Shown piece after piece: positions 47,394-58,270 of a stretch of 64,000 nt of DNA. Each line of letters starts with the position of its first letter. The stretch's first letter is position 1. A program made the position numbers and the translations under genes. The notes beneath the pieces were generated by a model. It saw only the letters and a list, made by a program, of their open reading frames with translations, had not been told where the DNA came from and ran no database searches. This stretch comes from Caldisphaera lagunensis DSM 15908 (GTDB taxonomy: Archaea > Thermoproteota > Thermoprotei_A > Sulfolobales > Acidilobaceae), in contig NC_019791.1 in the NCBI RefSeq assembly GCF_000317795.1, forward strand, positions 868,001 to 932,000. The letters run 5' to 3'.

Positions 47394-48160
47394 TTAAATG
47401 AATTCATCTATGTTAAAATATTGTTTATATACGTAACCTAGCTTTTCATCAGTCCATGCATAAAAATCTAGAGATATGATTCTAAATACTCTTCTTTTAT
47501 ATTTTAAAAGTTCAATACTCATAAAGAACTTTAATTATGAATTACAATATAAAATTTTATTTTGTCATCAATAAATAGTACGGTATAATATTAAATAAAT
47601 TCTCAAAGGCGGTTCATAATCACCTGGCTCACTTTTTAAAAAAGTGTAATTTCTATATACCCTAATTCATGGTACATAGATACATAACTAGTGAATAAAC
47701 TTATATATCCTTTTTTCTTATGCCATAAAATATATCAAAGTCAGCTTGATCCTGAGAAACTTCTCCGTGCCAAACTTTAATTGTTTCAGATGACCATATA
47801 TGTAACTGAAAATATTCCATACATATTATAAAAATGTTTGCACTTATCTCTGCTAATGCCAATTGTAAATGCTGCTACTTTTTTAGTTAACTTTCTTAAA
47901 AATTTTTAAAAGACCTTACCGACATCTTAAGGTATTATTGCTTTATCTAAAAATAATAATAGTTCAGGATTGTATTTGTTAACAAAATAATTAACAACAA
48001 CTCTTAATCCATCAGATATACTAGAATTATAATCTATTTTTATAAAGTACAATTTGGAGGATATACAAAGTTTTTAATTTGATCTTTATCGTTTGAGTTA
48101 CTGTCAACTATAATTACATGACTTGCAAAACCATCTATGGAATTATTGGTTTAGCTAGTA
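47394..48160 (-). pseudogene. Heavily decayed GT2-type glycosyltransferase
   Basis: Read leftward, consecutive fragments in different frames resemble one GT2 protein of a subfamily different from the local family: DGFASHVIIVDSNSNDKDQ (with the D-S-x-S-x-D sugar-nucleotide site), then ISDGLRVVVNYFVNKYNPE, LLLFLDKAII, later ETIKVWHGEVSQDQADF, and a tail FYAWTDEKLGYVYKQYF. Several frameshifts and stops separate them, so the gene is dead. Confidence 0.6.
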
Positions 48161-48680
48161 AAGAAAGATTGGAATTATATGTAATAATTATATCTATCTG
48201 TATTATATTTTCACCTACACAATTTATTGTGTATCTCGTAAATAAAAGCTCTAACAATATTTGTTTATAAAGTAATAAGAATTATATAGCAAGTTTTATT
48301 CCTAATTATTTGTATTAAATTTAGAAATTTAAATTTATAAAAACAACATATTTGCCCATTCAAATTTACATTTAATGATATAGTTAATATGCGAATAATA
48401 ACTTTTAATATCCATACTGATTGGTTTGTAGGTATTATTGTTATGGATCTCTTAATTAAAGGAATTTATAAAGAAATAACCACGGTTATTGAAATAAAAT
48501 GAGAGTTTAAGTGTAATTCTCTCAATTAAATTGAGTAATGAAAAACAAAAGTACTAATCCTTTATCAATATTATAATCAATGAAAGGATAACTATCTCTG
48601 TTATTATGGGGAAAATGTAATATCTTAATATGTTGATATGTATTATAAAAATATTATAAAAATACTTTTAATAACCAAAA
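48161..48680. other. Gene-free AT-rich stretch
   Basis: About 520 bases in which no gene fragment could be recognised. Confidence 0.4.
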
Positions 48681-48953
48681 TCATAAGCTTAAAGAATAGA
48701 ATTTACAACCTAAGTAAGATTTTAAAATACGAATTGAGCCGTTAAATAAGCAATTTAGGTTTAACTCAAATTTTAGTTGAAATTGATTGCAAAAATTAAA
48801 TATTAAAATCCATATAGATAGATTTATATTATCAAAGTTATATATAAGGATTATATTATTTAAAAGATTGTTTATAATACAATCCTTTAGTTGACTAAAC
48901 ATTTCCTTATCTTTAGTTAAGAAAAGTAAGAAAATATTTATAAGGCAAGTCAT
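48681..48953 (-). pseudogene. Remnant of the C-terminus of a GT2 glycosyltransferase
   Basis: The end of this 90-codon frame (FELNLNCLFNGSIRILKSYL) resembles the end of the intact GT2 protein at 50.1 kb (SELNINCPYFNNPIYLIKNL), including an I-F/I-P-x-C-x-x-F lead-in. The rest is low-complexity and no N-terminal GT2 part adjoins it, so it is called as a C-terminal relic left by deletion. The match is short and the confidence correspondingly modest. Confidence 0.4.
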
Positions 48954-50071
48954 GCAAACAATTATAATTTATTGATATAGTAAAAATTTTACATTATAAC
49001 GAACAAGTTCAGTAAGTTTGAATTCCTTGAGACCTCATTCTATATAGCTGTTTTCTTCCTTGAGAGCAATTATTCTACAAATTACTATTGGAACACGAGT
49101 AGAATACCTCTGCATCCATTTCATTCTATTATTCATATTCTTCTTCTATTTATCCTGCATTTCTTTCCTATCGTGCGTATCCAATTTAAGAATACGAGTA
49201 TAAGGTCTTCCCTCATCTTGGTTTCTTATCTATTCCGATTGATATCTAATTATCTTATATTGCGTGCCCCTGCCTCACTACAACGCGCTAGATTTTACAG
49301 GTATTACTCCCTTGATTTAGAGCTATTTGCAATACTTAAAAATGTTGTTCCTATTGTATGCTTATGTGTCTACCTTTTCTATAATGTCAAATATACGATC
49401 TACAAGCAGTTCAAACTCTTTTGAGGGGCCTACAATGTCTTTTATTATAATGATGTTAACGCACTTTCTTATTTCCTCGCTCACGGTAGCATGGAATTTT
49501 GCCCTAGATTTTACCCTATTATACTTCTTCTTCGTTTTGTACTAGCTACAATACACTACTTTTAAATCGGAATAATCCTACAGTAATACTTATCAGTTGA
49601 TGATTCAGAAAACTTGACTCTCTGTTTTTCCAATTTGCATATTCTCCCACCAGAAAGTCCTGAGGTCGGACATAGGGAAATTGCATAAATCTTCCATGTA
49701 ACCTTGTAACTCTATCTTATCTAGGTGCAATACACATTTCATTTTAAACTTAATAATATTATTATGTTTGGATATTCGTATGATTTTCCCGTTTTATATT
49801 CGTTCAATTTTAGAAGCTCATCTTCCCAGCGCAGTTTCTTTTCTTTATAAAATATGGTTATTATTATTTCCTCTATCAGCCTGCTGTCTGTTGTATAAAT
49901 TCTAATTTCTATTTTTCATATATTACCAGCCTAGGTCACATGTATCCTGAGGTTTTTAAGCCTTAGACTGCTGAGTTATTGAATACTGCAGAGTTATATT
50001 TTTATAGTTAATCAGTAAAGAATATTATCATTAAAATAAATATTATAATATTATAAATTTCTATGAAAAAT
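48954..50071. other. Composition island with unrecognised decayed frames
   Basis: Between about 49,020 and 49,950 the DNA is visibly richer in G+C and has long pyrimidine-rich stretches on the plus strand, unlike its neighbours. On the minus strand a 48-codon run (49,380-49,530) contains SRAKFHATVSEEIRKCVN and PSKEFELLVDRIFDIIEK. It looks like the remains of a foreign gene, perhaps a transposase, but no family is recognised. Overlapping plus-strand frames look like shadows. Confidence 0.35.
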
Positions 50072-51124
50072 TTACAATCTTATTAGATTTTTAATCAAAT
50101 AAATTGGATTATTAAAATATGGACAATTTATATTTAATTCTGATTTTATTGAGAATAAATCACAAATAGGTATTTTTAAAACTTTTAAATATTCAAAAAA
50201 ATCATAGTCATGTATTTTTAAAAAATTATTTAATATTTGTTTTACTGCATAATGTTTTAATTCCCGAAAATCTTCATTATCTTTTCTAAATTTATATTTG
50301 TAATAAGAATCATATACCCTGTTTTTATATGATTCTAAATTCCAATTGTTTTTTAGTTTTTGTTCCATATAGCTTTTAACAATTCTATACATTATTAATG
50401 TATCTATTGCTAAGAGCAATTTATATCTTATATTTTTTCTATTATTATCATAATAATTGCTCCAGTCCTTCAAAATTGTACTTGATGAATTGTGCATTCT
50501 ATATAAAGAAAGACGTTTTGATGAAAAGAGTATTTTGTTTCCAAATATTAATGATGAAATATTTATTAATTTATCAGTCTCATACATCTTTAAGCATTTT
50601 AATTTATTTGATATGAACTCTATAATATCTTTTTTAATATTTATTGAACTATTATTCCATACAATGAACATTAAATTTATTAGTTTTTTATTAATTTTTT
50701 TCGAATAAAATATCCTATCAAAAAATATGCTATTTCTTGGCTGGTAATTTTTATCTAGGGGTTTTAAATTTTCATCAGTTATTAATACTTGATGTCTTAG
50801 GTAATCTAAATTGTATTCTTTAAATTTGTTATAAACAAACTTTAATTTATCTTTTAACCAGTAATCATCATCTTCTAGCAAGGATATAACTTCTCCTTTT
50901 GCTTCCTTACTACCTAAAACAATTTTAGTCCCTAATCTAGGATCCTTTGTATAGATCCAGTTGTATTTTAACTTATCATAATTAATATCTTCATAATTTG
51001 CAACAACAATTACTTCAAACTTATCTTTATCTAAAGTTTGCCTATAAATGCTGTCTAAAGCTTGTCTTATGTATTGCTTTCTATCATATGCTGTAACAAT
51101 AGCTGTTATATATGGTAAAGACAT
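50072..51124 (-). CDS. GT2 glycosyltransferase (second intact member of the local family)
   Basis: 350 residues with the family N-terminus YITAIVTAYDRKQYIRQALDS, QTLDKDKFEVIVVANYEDI, then SLLEDDDYWLKDKLKFVY with the metal-binding acidic triad, and NNSSINIKKDIIEF and RLSLYRMHNSSST in the middle. The N-terminal 100 residues are close to those of the copy at 46.2 kb; the C-terminal half is much more divergent, as expected if donor use is shared and acceptor differs. Flanked by long gene-free DNA on both sides. Confidence 0.86.
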   Translation of the reverse strand: MSLPYITAIVTAYDRKQYIRQALDSIYRQTLDKDKFEVIVVANYEDINYDKLKYNWIYTKDPRLGTKIVLGSKEAKGEVISLLEDDDYWLKDKLKFVYNKFKEYNLDYLRHQVLITDENLKPLDKNYQPRNSIFFDRIFYSKKINKKLINLMFIVWNNSSINIKKDIIEFISNKLKCLKMYETDKLINISSLIFGNKILFSSKRLSLYRMHNSSSTILKDWSNYYDNNRKNIRYKLLLAIDTLIMYRIVKSYMEQKLKNNWNLESYKNRVYDSYYKYKFRKDNEDFRELKHYAVKQILNNFLKIHDYDFFEYLKVLKIPICDLFSIKSELNINCPYFNNPIYLIKNLIRL

Positions 51125-52381
51125 TATAATTACCCTGTAGAATACTTATTTTTGGCATTATTTATGTTTTTAGTAATTATTTAATGTTATCATGTTATAT
51201 CTGTTATATTGTTAAATTAATTAAATTTTGGCTTAACGTTAATGTCTATGATTAATCAGCTATGTCTATTGATTTATAAAACAAAAATGTTTAAAGGATA
51301 CATTAAATTTTTTATAACATTATATCCATAGTAAATACGACTTACTTTACGCTATGCAGTAAAAAGTTTCAAATCAAAACAGCTAAGGCTTACCCCTTAA
51401 TTTTCTAAGATATTTCTATTACATAATCTAATATAGGATATCAAATTATTTTATTCACAAATATTTTAAATTAAAATAACTTATAATGCTTATAGACTTA
51501 AAATTTCTTATCTAAATAGACTAGTTCATACGTCTCTGATAATAATCAAATATAATTTTAGCCTTTATCTATTTTAATTGCATAAAACTAAGTCTTTTAC
51601 TTATTTTGGCTAATTAATGCTTGATTAATCAATAATTATGTATAAAAATATTAACAATGTTATAATCTTTTACTTAATGCCGTTTCTTAATCATTCCTGA
51701 ACATTCACTATATTTGATCAGTAGAAATTCTCAGGTAATTTATTATATTTTGTTAAATCCTTTAAGATTCCTGAACTACATATTCCTTAATGATCAAATC
51801 TTGATTAAAAATTCTTGAGATTTAGAAAATATTATAATTCTTTTCTATTTTATTTGCAATTTTTTTAAAGAATTGTATTCCATAATTGAATCAACATAAT
51901 AAAATCTACTTATTTGGATTTCAGAGTTATTTCGATAGCCTGATCAATAATTTTAACATATATATTAATTACTTAACGTCATATAAATCTTTTAAATAAT
52001 CATTATTATTTTTCACCTTTCATATAAATTTATGCTTAAAATAACCTTGAATATTATTATCTTTTTAATATTATTTTATTATTAAATGTTTTAATACGAT
52101 AGGATCAATTGGATCCTTATTTATCAGTTTATAAATCCTTTATTTAGCAAAGGAATCGCACCATACAAATAAGACTTAAGTATTTAACCAAAACTGTGAC
52201 TTAAAAATTTTAATATTGGAGATTATATAATCATGCTATATTTCATTAATTTAATGTTTTAAATTATGAAATTCTTTATTAAATTTTCTAAAAAGTTTTT
52301 ATATTTACTTTTATTTGAAAATTACCTAATAAATTTTAAACTAAAATACGCTAAATATAATTATGAGGCAAGGGAAAAACT
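51125..52381. other. Long gene-free AT-rich stretch
   Basis: About 1.25 kb between two divergent glycosyltransferase genes. No gene, fragment or repeat array was recognised on either strand. The end nearest 52,382 has AAGGGAA seven bases ahead of a TTG start. Confidence 0.45.
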
Positions 52382-53188
52382 TTGAAAAACTTAAAGATAT
52401 CAGTAATTATTCCCACCCTATGTAATGAGTTTTTATTAGGAGCCCTTAGTTCATTAGAAAATCAAAAAAGAAAGCCAGATGAAGTTATAGTTATATATAA
52501 ATGTAATAACATAATAGAAAAACTCATTGATAATATAGATCTATCTATGGAATTTGTTAAACAAGAGAAAGGACATGTTACAAATGCTCTTAATATTGGC
52601 AAAAATAAGGCCTCGGGCGATATAATAGTAATAACAGATGATGATGTAATTTTACCCAAGGATTGGATAAAAAATTATGAAATTTATTTTAATAGTTTAA
52701 AAGAAAACTATGCAGGAGTTTGCAGTAGGGATATATGGATAAATGAAAATAAAGAAATTATAAAAAGTCCAGATGATAAACTAATCACATCTTTATATAG
52801 GAATTTTTATGTAAAGTATTTTATTAAACCACATATATTATTTAAGGATTTTAAAAACGGTGTTTTTATATCGAAAAACTATAAAATATTTCATGGATCA
52901 TGTATTCCAAAGGGGAAATGTATATCTTTACCATTTAGGGGTGTAAATATGGCATTTTTTAGAGAAAAAATCAATGATATAGATTTTCCTGAAATTAATA
53001 ATGTAAAATATTATCATATGTATGAACAATACATAGGAGTAAAATTAGTCAAAAAAGGATTATCTTATTTATATGTACCAGATAATCCTGTTTTTCATTA
53101 TTATCATAAAAGCCTTTCAAAAAATAACAAAGCAAAAGAGGAAGATAAAATAATGCTAAATTTAATCAAAAATGAAATTGAATCATAG
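52382..53188 (+). CDS. GT2 glycosyltransferase, different subfamily
   Basis: 268 residues, TTG start. KISVIIPTLCNEFLLGALSS, QKRKPDEVIVIYK, VTNALNIGKNKASGDIIVITDDDVILPKDW give the GT-A fold with a D-D-D metal site. The C-terminal part has GVNMAFFREK and YVPDNPVFHYYHK with the conserved histidine. It does not belong to the QTLD-x-DKFEV family of the region. Converges with the following gene (12-base gap). Confidence 0.84.
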   Translation: MKNLKISVIIPTLCNEFLLGALSSLENQKRKPDEVIVIYKCNNIIEKLIDNIDLSMEFVKQEKGHVTNALNIGKNKASGDIIVITDDDVILPKDWIKNYEIYFNSLKENYAGVCSRDIWINENKEIIKSPDDKLITSLYRNFYVKYFIKPHILFKDFKNGVFISKNYKIFHGSCIPKGKCISLPFRGVNMAFFREKINDIDFPEINNVKYYHMYEQYIGVKLVKKGLSYLYVPDNPVFHYYHKSLSKNNKAKEEDKIMLNLIKNEIES

Positions 53189-53200
53189 TTTTATCATTAA

Positions 53201-54160
53201 TTATGTTGATAGATTATAATAAATTTTTACATTATTATTAATATAATAAATTTTTACATTATTATTAATATAATCACATTTGATATTGCTTATTTTCTTT
53301 TTTATTTCATTGTCAGCATATGTTATGAAATCTATTCCATAAATTTTTTTAGGAGAATAGGCCATAAATTTTTCATTATTTAATCCTACATCTTTTGGAT
53401 CAATGATCTTTTTATATATATTTAAATAAACATATAAATCGTTTGGGATCACATGGTTATGGTATTTTCCATAAAGATCTGATATTTTGAATAAAATGTT
53501 CCAAAATACTGGAGAAATTAACTTATATAGCATTTCTTTATTTTCATTATCGTTTTTTATTTTTAGCTTTAAATAATTTTTTGATATACCATTTCCTCTA
53601 ATATGATCAAGATAAATCCTATACTTTCTTTTTACATAATTGAAAAATCCATTGCTATACCTTCTTTCAGAATCCTTCATTTTCCAACTAGCATTATATC
53701 CAATAACAATTGGTATTGAATAATCAATACCTACCCGAGATATGAGATCCATTTCTTCTGCAGCCTGCAAATCTCTCCAATTTCCTTTATTAATTATCTC
53801 TTCTTTTTTTGCAACATAGCTCCATTGAAAGATATTTGATATTATTACTTTTGAGAGTTCAGTTTCCATAATTTTTATTAACATATTATTATATATTACA
53901 TCTAAATGTATATATGCAGTTAACGAATTATTTGGACATTTTTTTAACGAATATGCCATCCCTAAACCTCTTGATGATTTAAGCCTATAAATCTTTAAAT
54001 TGTAATCTTTTTTCATTTTTATAAGTTTCTCATATGTACCATCATTACTAAAATTATCAGTAATTACTATCTGGTCGAAAATTGCATCATATACTGATTC
54101 TATTGCTTTTTCTACAGTATTGACATTATTGTAAACTGTACCATATAGGCAATATTTCAT
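53201..54160 (-). CDS. GT2-like glycosyltransferase with a tandem repeat at its C-terminus
   Basis: 319 residues. YGTVYNNVNTVEKAIES and DQIVITDNFSNDGTYEKL make the nucleotide-sugar site; RGLGMAYSLKKCPNNSLTAYIHLDVIY carries an H-L-D where a D-x-D is usual, so it may be a distant or altered GT2. The C-terminus ends in two copies of INNNVKIYY, encoded by a 27-base tandem duplication. It starts two bases after the preceding GT4 gene (54162-55295), so they are translated together. Confidence 0.72.
   Translation of the reverse strand: MKYCLYGTVYNNVNTVEKAIESVYDAIFDQIVITDNFSNDGTYEKLIKMKKDYNLKIYRLKSSRGLGMAYSLKKCPNNSLTAYIHLDVIYNNMLIKIMETELSKVIISNIFQWSYVAKKEEIINKGNWRDLQAAEEMDLISRVGIDYSIPIVIGYNASWKMKDSERRYSNGFFNYVKRKYRIYLDHIRGNGISKNYLKLKIKNDNENKEMLYKLISPVFWNILFKISDLYGKYHNHVIPNDLYVYLNIYKKIIDPKDVGLNNEKFMAYSPKKIYGIDFITYADNEIKKKISNIKCDYINNNVKIYYINNNVKIYYNLST
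53215..53268. repeat. Two tandem copies of a 27-base unit inside a glycosyltransferase gene
   Basis: Positions 53215-53241 and 53242-53268 are identical 27-base copies, followed by six bases of a third. The unit length keeps the reading frame and duplicates nine residues just before the stop codon. Both copies are exact, which suggests a recent event or active expansion. Confidence 0.9.
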
Positions 54161-54161
54161 T

Positions 54162-55295
54162 TTATTCCCCCTTTACATTTATTATTTCATAAATGTATTT
54201 AAGCATTAAAATAGGAACATCATCCCATGTGGGTAACTTTATGTTTGCCCTTATTGCTTTTTCTTTTAAAGTTTCAATGTTTTTCATAATGTATTGTATA
54301 CCAGTTAAAAAGTCTTTATTTACTTCATCGTATACAAATATGGGATAATTACCTAGATCTTTAACGTTTATTCCCTCAATCCCCTTCCTTGTTGTAATAA
54401 TAGGCAACCTAGCAGATATATAGTCTAAAATCTTTGTTTTTACACCAGTTCCTTCCACTAAGGGGGCAATTGCAAAATCCGATAAACAAAGATAATGGTC
54501 TATATCTTCTACATACCCTAAATATTCTACGTTTTCACTTTTAAATGGTTTAATTTTTAACGAATTACCCAATATTATAAATTTTATATCTTGAAAATAT
54601 TTTGAAATATTTAAGATTTTTTGAAATGCAATAAGGTTTGGTTCATAATCAAGGTTACCATGAAATACTGCAATAATTTTAGAATTCTCATTATTTCTTA
54701 TTAAATCTTTGTTAAGTTTATTACATCTTATTTTTCTTATACCCATAGGTAATATTTTAAACTTTGAAATTGGCAAATTATAATAATAGCAAGCTTTTAT
54801 AGCATCTTCATAGCTTATTGAAAAAATGTAATCTGATAGCTTATAAAAACTGTATTCTACGGGATAAATTAATGATTTGCATCTAGAATTTTTACATACC
54901 TCAATTTCTTCTCCATGACTATTATAAATAATTTTTTCCCCCAAAAACTTAGATGCAAGTAATGATGGCCTGTTTATACCATAAATGTGCTCAAGTATTA
55001 TTAGATCTGGATTTATATTTTTGATAATTTTCATTATATTATTAAATAAATTAAGATTAAACAAAGATATGTAGTCCGTATATAATAAACTGTTTGTTCT
55101 TGAGAAATCATTTACTACATAAAAGTTTGCCCACCTTAATTTTGAAGGATTTGATAATTTTTGTAATAGAAAATTTATTTCTAAATATTTAGAAAGAGAA
55201 AAATAGGTATTATAAGTTCTGTATTGCTGCCCTTTGTCAAAGCTTGATAAATCTGTATCATCTATAACTAAAAGTTTTAATCTCATTATTATCAC
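54162..55295 (-). CDS. Glycosyltransferase, GT4 type
   Basis: 377 residues of GT-B type. The N-terminal domain has KGQQYRTYNTYFSLSKYL and LIILEHIYGINRPSLLAS; the C-terminal domain has AVFHGNLDYEPNLIAFQKIL, FIILGNS, YLGYVEDIDHYLCLSDFAIAPL, GTGVKTKILDYISARLPIITT. The EGTGVKTKILDY stretch holds the donor-binding E/G pattern common in GT4 enzymes with this short GxGxKxKxLEY form. It probably adds a sugar to the glycan assembled in this locus. Start may be M4 (MRLKLLVIDD). Confidence 0.83.
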   Translation of the reverse strand: MIIMRLKLLVIDDTDLSSFDKGQQYRTYNTYFSLSKYLEINFLLQKLSNPSKLRWANFYVVNDFSRTNSLLYTDYISLFNLNLFNNIMKIIKNINPDLIILEHIYGINRPSLLASKFLGEKIIYNSHGEEIEVCKNSRCKSLIYPVEYSFYKLSDYIFSISYEDAIKACYYYNLPISKFKILPMGIRKIRCNKLNKDLIRNNENSKIIAVFHGNLDYEPNLIAFQKILNISKYFQDIKFIILGNSLKIKPFKSENVEYLGYVEDIDHYLCLSDFAIAPLVEGTGVKTKILDYISARLPIITTRKGIEGINVKDLGNYPIFVYDEVNKDFLTGIQYIMKNIETLKEKAIRANIKLPTWDDVPILMLKYIYEIINVKGE

Positions 55296-55432
55296 TTATC
55301 GAGCAAATTCTGTATATACATAAAATTAAATATTTATCCAATTATCTATAATATTAATATAATTAATTAATAAAATAATTTAATTTCTTATAATTTGTCT
55401 ATATTTCTTTTGTATCTGCTATATCTTATTAG
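55296..55432. other. Intergenic spacer
   Basis: Short AT-rich spacer; would hold the promoter of the leftward GT4 gene. Confidence 0.4.
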
Positions 55433-56779
55433 CTAATAATACTTTTTAATAAAAATGGAAGAAAATCCTATTAGAAATTCTGCAGATTTTATTAAAAATA
55501 ATTTCGGATTAAAATCTTGATACATCATAGATTTATAATAGTTTATTAAGTCACATGGCGATCTAAAATAATTGTGTTTGTCTATAAAGCAAGTATTTAA
55601 TTCAATTTCGGTATTACAAACGTCTTTACTAAATAAATTTTTACCAAATTTCAATTCCAATAAATTAAGGCTTTGGATAGCAGTGAATTACCCCGCCCTT
55701 TCGGAGGGCATCCTCACCTCAAGATGGGGATTTCCTGCTTCTCAGAGCAACCTCGATCTCCCTACACATAGTGGAGGTTTCATCGAACGGAACCGTTTCG
55801 TTATGCCCCATGTGGAAGAGAGGTTATGGAGGGTTTGCTCACCACAGGTTTAATCCCCAGTCCCTAGGGTACGACCCAGCGCTTTCAGTTGAAGCCTAAT
55901 AATCTTCTCCCCGAAATAATAAATCCTTCTATAAGGAGACTATTCATCCCCTCACTCACGGTAGGAGACCCACCCTTAACCCCCATAAAGTTAAATCTTT
56001 GTAGGAAAAAAGAATGACAAGCGTTGGTCTTTATGGCAGGGAGGAGGTCAGAAACTTGCACTTTTTTCCTTATATCGAATTGTTCTATTGGAGCACGATT
56101 AGAGGTTGATGATAAAGAATGCCTAAAGTAAGTTAATTTTTTGATCGAATATCATACATACTTCGTAAGGATAGTTTAGTACAATATTAAAAATTAAATG
56201 ATAAGACACATTGATATTCCTTTTCAAAAATGAATCCCCTATTCAATAATATCTGTTTTTACGGCAATACTACTAAGATTAAAATAAAAAACCTCTTTTT
56301 AAGAATAAGTTTAGATAGTCAATTTTTCCTTAAACCTAGATTTACGATATATTCATATTCAAAATTTTTATTTTGCATGATTTCATTTCCAAATACATAG
56401 ATATCTTTTCTTCCATTATGAAAACATATCATTTCCCTACAATAGCGTTAATTCTTAACATGATTCTCATAATATAATATATAACTTAATCTTTCAGGCA
56501 TATATAAATCGTCATCTTCTAAGAATGTTATAATACTTCCTTTTGATTGCTCAATGCCTATAGATAATTTTCCACTATGGGTTGTATCGTTTGTAACTAT
56601 GTTTTTCCATGAGTTTCTATTGATTATATTATAGGAATTTATATCACTAAATTTTTTATAACTATTACTTCATATTTGTTGTGATCCAAAGTTTGATTTT
56701 CAAGGCTTTTTAAAGCTTAGGGAAGAAATTGTTTTCTATTATATGCAGTAACAATAACTGATATATAAGGCTCTGTCAT
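55433..56779 (-). pseudogene. GT2 glycosyltransferase of the local family, decayed and split by an IS605/TnpB relic
   Basis: Read leftward from 56779: M-T-E-P, YISVIVTAYNRKQFLP, an in-frame TAA, ALKSLENQTLDHNKYEVIVI, a frameshift, NSWKNIVTNDTTHSGKLSIG, SIITFLEDDDLYMPERLSYI, more shifts, and NLSSIAVKTDIIE near 56230. These are the N-terminal and middle parts of the local GT2 family. After the IS relic, the frame 55660-55433 (FRSPCDLINYYKSMMYQDF, then SAEFLIGFSSIF) resembles the C-terminal region of the intact copy at 46.2 kb (RPISSFYDFLILYKL). The gene was thus apparently interrupted by the element and then decayed. Confidence 0.65.
55661..56060 (-). mobile_element. IS200/IS605-type element relic: TnpB tail and right-end hairpin
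   Basis: A composition island richer in G+C than its surroundings. Leftward, 35 codons (55823-55719) read PLFHMGHNETVPFDET, S-T, MCREIEVALRSRKSPS, stop, similar in style to the C-terminal tail of crenarchaeal TnpB proteins. The stop is followed by GGTGAGGATG and the hairpin GCCCTTTCGGAGGGC (55695-55709), the kind of right-end structure from which omega-RNA is made. Upstream frames are broken by stops and shifts. The RuvC nuclease domain and TnpA are absent. Exact element ends were not determined. Confidence 0.6.
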
Positions 56780-56953
56780 ATTAATTCCCTAAATATATAT
56801 TTTGATATCTGCTATATATCTCTTCTATCATAGATTTAAAATTAATCAAAGCTAGGATCTTTACAAAGCTAGCACTTTTAAAAATTTTTAAAATCTTTTA
56901 TAAATTGTCTGAGAATCTAATATTACGATAAAAACGTAAATCAATAAAATGTT

Positions 56954-58084
56954 TTAAATAGTTTTGTATAATCTGATCGATTCTTGAGCTATTTTATCCC
57001 ACGTTTTTATCTCTTTATGCCCATTCTCTCCTAATTTCTTTCTTAAATTAGAATCTTGAATAAGCAATAACATAGCATTTGCAATATCAATAGGATCATA
57101 AGGCTTAACCAATATTCCGTTTTCCATGTTTTTTATTCTGTAAGATAACTCTCCAACATTTGTTGTTATAACGGCCTTTTTCCTAGCCCATGATTCAGAA
57201 ACTACAACAGAATAAACTTCTACATGATCACTTAGGCTAGGTAATACTAAAGCAATAGAAGAATCTATTGCTCCATATTTTAATTCCTCATCTAAAAAAC
57301 CTAAAAATTCTACATAATTCTGAATATTTAGTTTTTTTGCTAACTTTACAAATCTCCTGTTATCTCCTGGACCTATAAGCAATATCTTTAAATCTTTGAC
57401 TTCATTTATTACATGTGGTATTGCTTTCAATAATATTTCTATACCTTTTAAATAGTGCATTCTGCCAACATAAACAAAAATGTTTTCATTATAAATATTA
57501 AATTTCTTTCTAAATTCTTCTTCATGAGATGGCATCGTCATTATTTTTTCATCAATGGCATCTGGAAGATAATGTACATCATTTATTCCGTAGTTTTTCT
57601 TTAGTATTTCAATGTCTCTTTTACTTCTTGATAATTTTAAATCTGTATAATTAAAGCTTGTTTTTGTTAAATATCTTGCATATAAAAAGCCAACATTTCT
57701 TATTATTGGGTTAGGATGATCCCTTAAAGAATCTACTGCCATATAATATAGTGCAGTTTTTAATCCCTTCTTTTTTGCTTTTTTTATTATACTAATGTTA
57801 AAATATGATGAATGAGAGTGTGCATGTATTATATCAGCATCTTTAATTTTATTAAGGGTATCTTCAAGGGGAAACGATAAATCATTGTACCCAAGTTTAA
57901 AATACTTTATTCTAAGCACATTCTCATCATCAAAGTAAGCATTATTACCTATCTTTGGTGCTACTATATAAACTTCATGTCCAAGTTTCGTTTGTGCTTT
58001 TGATAGCTTATTAATTACATTCTCAAGTCCTCCAATATTTGGATAATAGGTATGTGTAATATGGTATATTTTCAAATTTTGCAC
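56954..58084 (-). CDS. Glycosyltransferase, GT4 type
   Basis: 376 residues. N-terminal HITHTYYPNIGGLENVINKLSK (given here in part) has the glycine-rich G-G-x-E-x-x-x loop; HAHSHSSYFNI is the typical second motif. The C-terminal domain has FVYVGRMHYLKGIEILL, LLIGPGDNRR, VEFLGFLDEELKYGAI, and PSLSDHVEVYSVVVSESWA with the E-x7-E donor-binding pair. Full length and intact; a lipid-linked glycan elongation enzyme at the cytoplasmic face is the likely role. Confidence 0.88.
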   Translation of the reverse strand: MQNLKIYHITHTYYPNIGGLENVINKLSKAQTKLGHEVYIVAPKIGNNAYFDDENVLRIKYFKLGYNDLSFPLEDTLNKIKDADIIHAHSHSSYFNISIIKKAKKKGLKTALYYMAVDSLRDHPNPIIRNVGFLYARYLTKTSFNYTDLKLSRSKRDIEILKKNYGINDVHYLPDAIDEKIMTMPSHEEEFRKKFNIYNENIFVYVGRMHYLKGIEILLKAIPHVINEVKDLKILLIGPGDNRRFVKLAKKLNIQNYVEFLGFLDEELKYGAIDSSIALVLPSLSDHVEVYSVVVSESWARKKAVITTNVGELSYRIKNMENGILVKPYDPIDIANAMLLLIQDSNLRKKLGENGHKEIKTWDKIAQESIRLYKTI

Positions 58085-58270
58085 CGTTTTATTATTGCTA
58101 TACTTTACTTAAATTTATTTTGTTTGCGTTTAAAATAAATTTATTGAGTTAAATTAGAAACCAAATAATATAGTAATAAGCTATTATCTAGTTCTATTTC
58201 ATAAAAATTTCATAAAAATTTTTAGCTTAATAAATATTGATTTATGGGTTAGATTGGAGCATGACCTTTT
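58085..58270. other. Intergenic spacer
   Basis: AT-rich region between the divergent GT4 gene and the rightward GT2 pseudogene; probably promoters. Confidence 0.4.
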
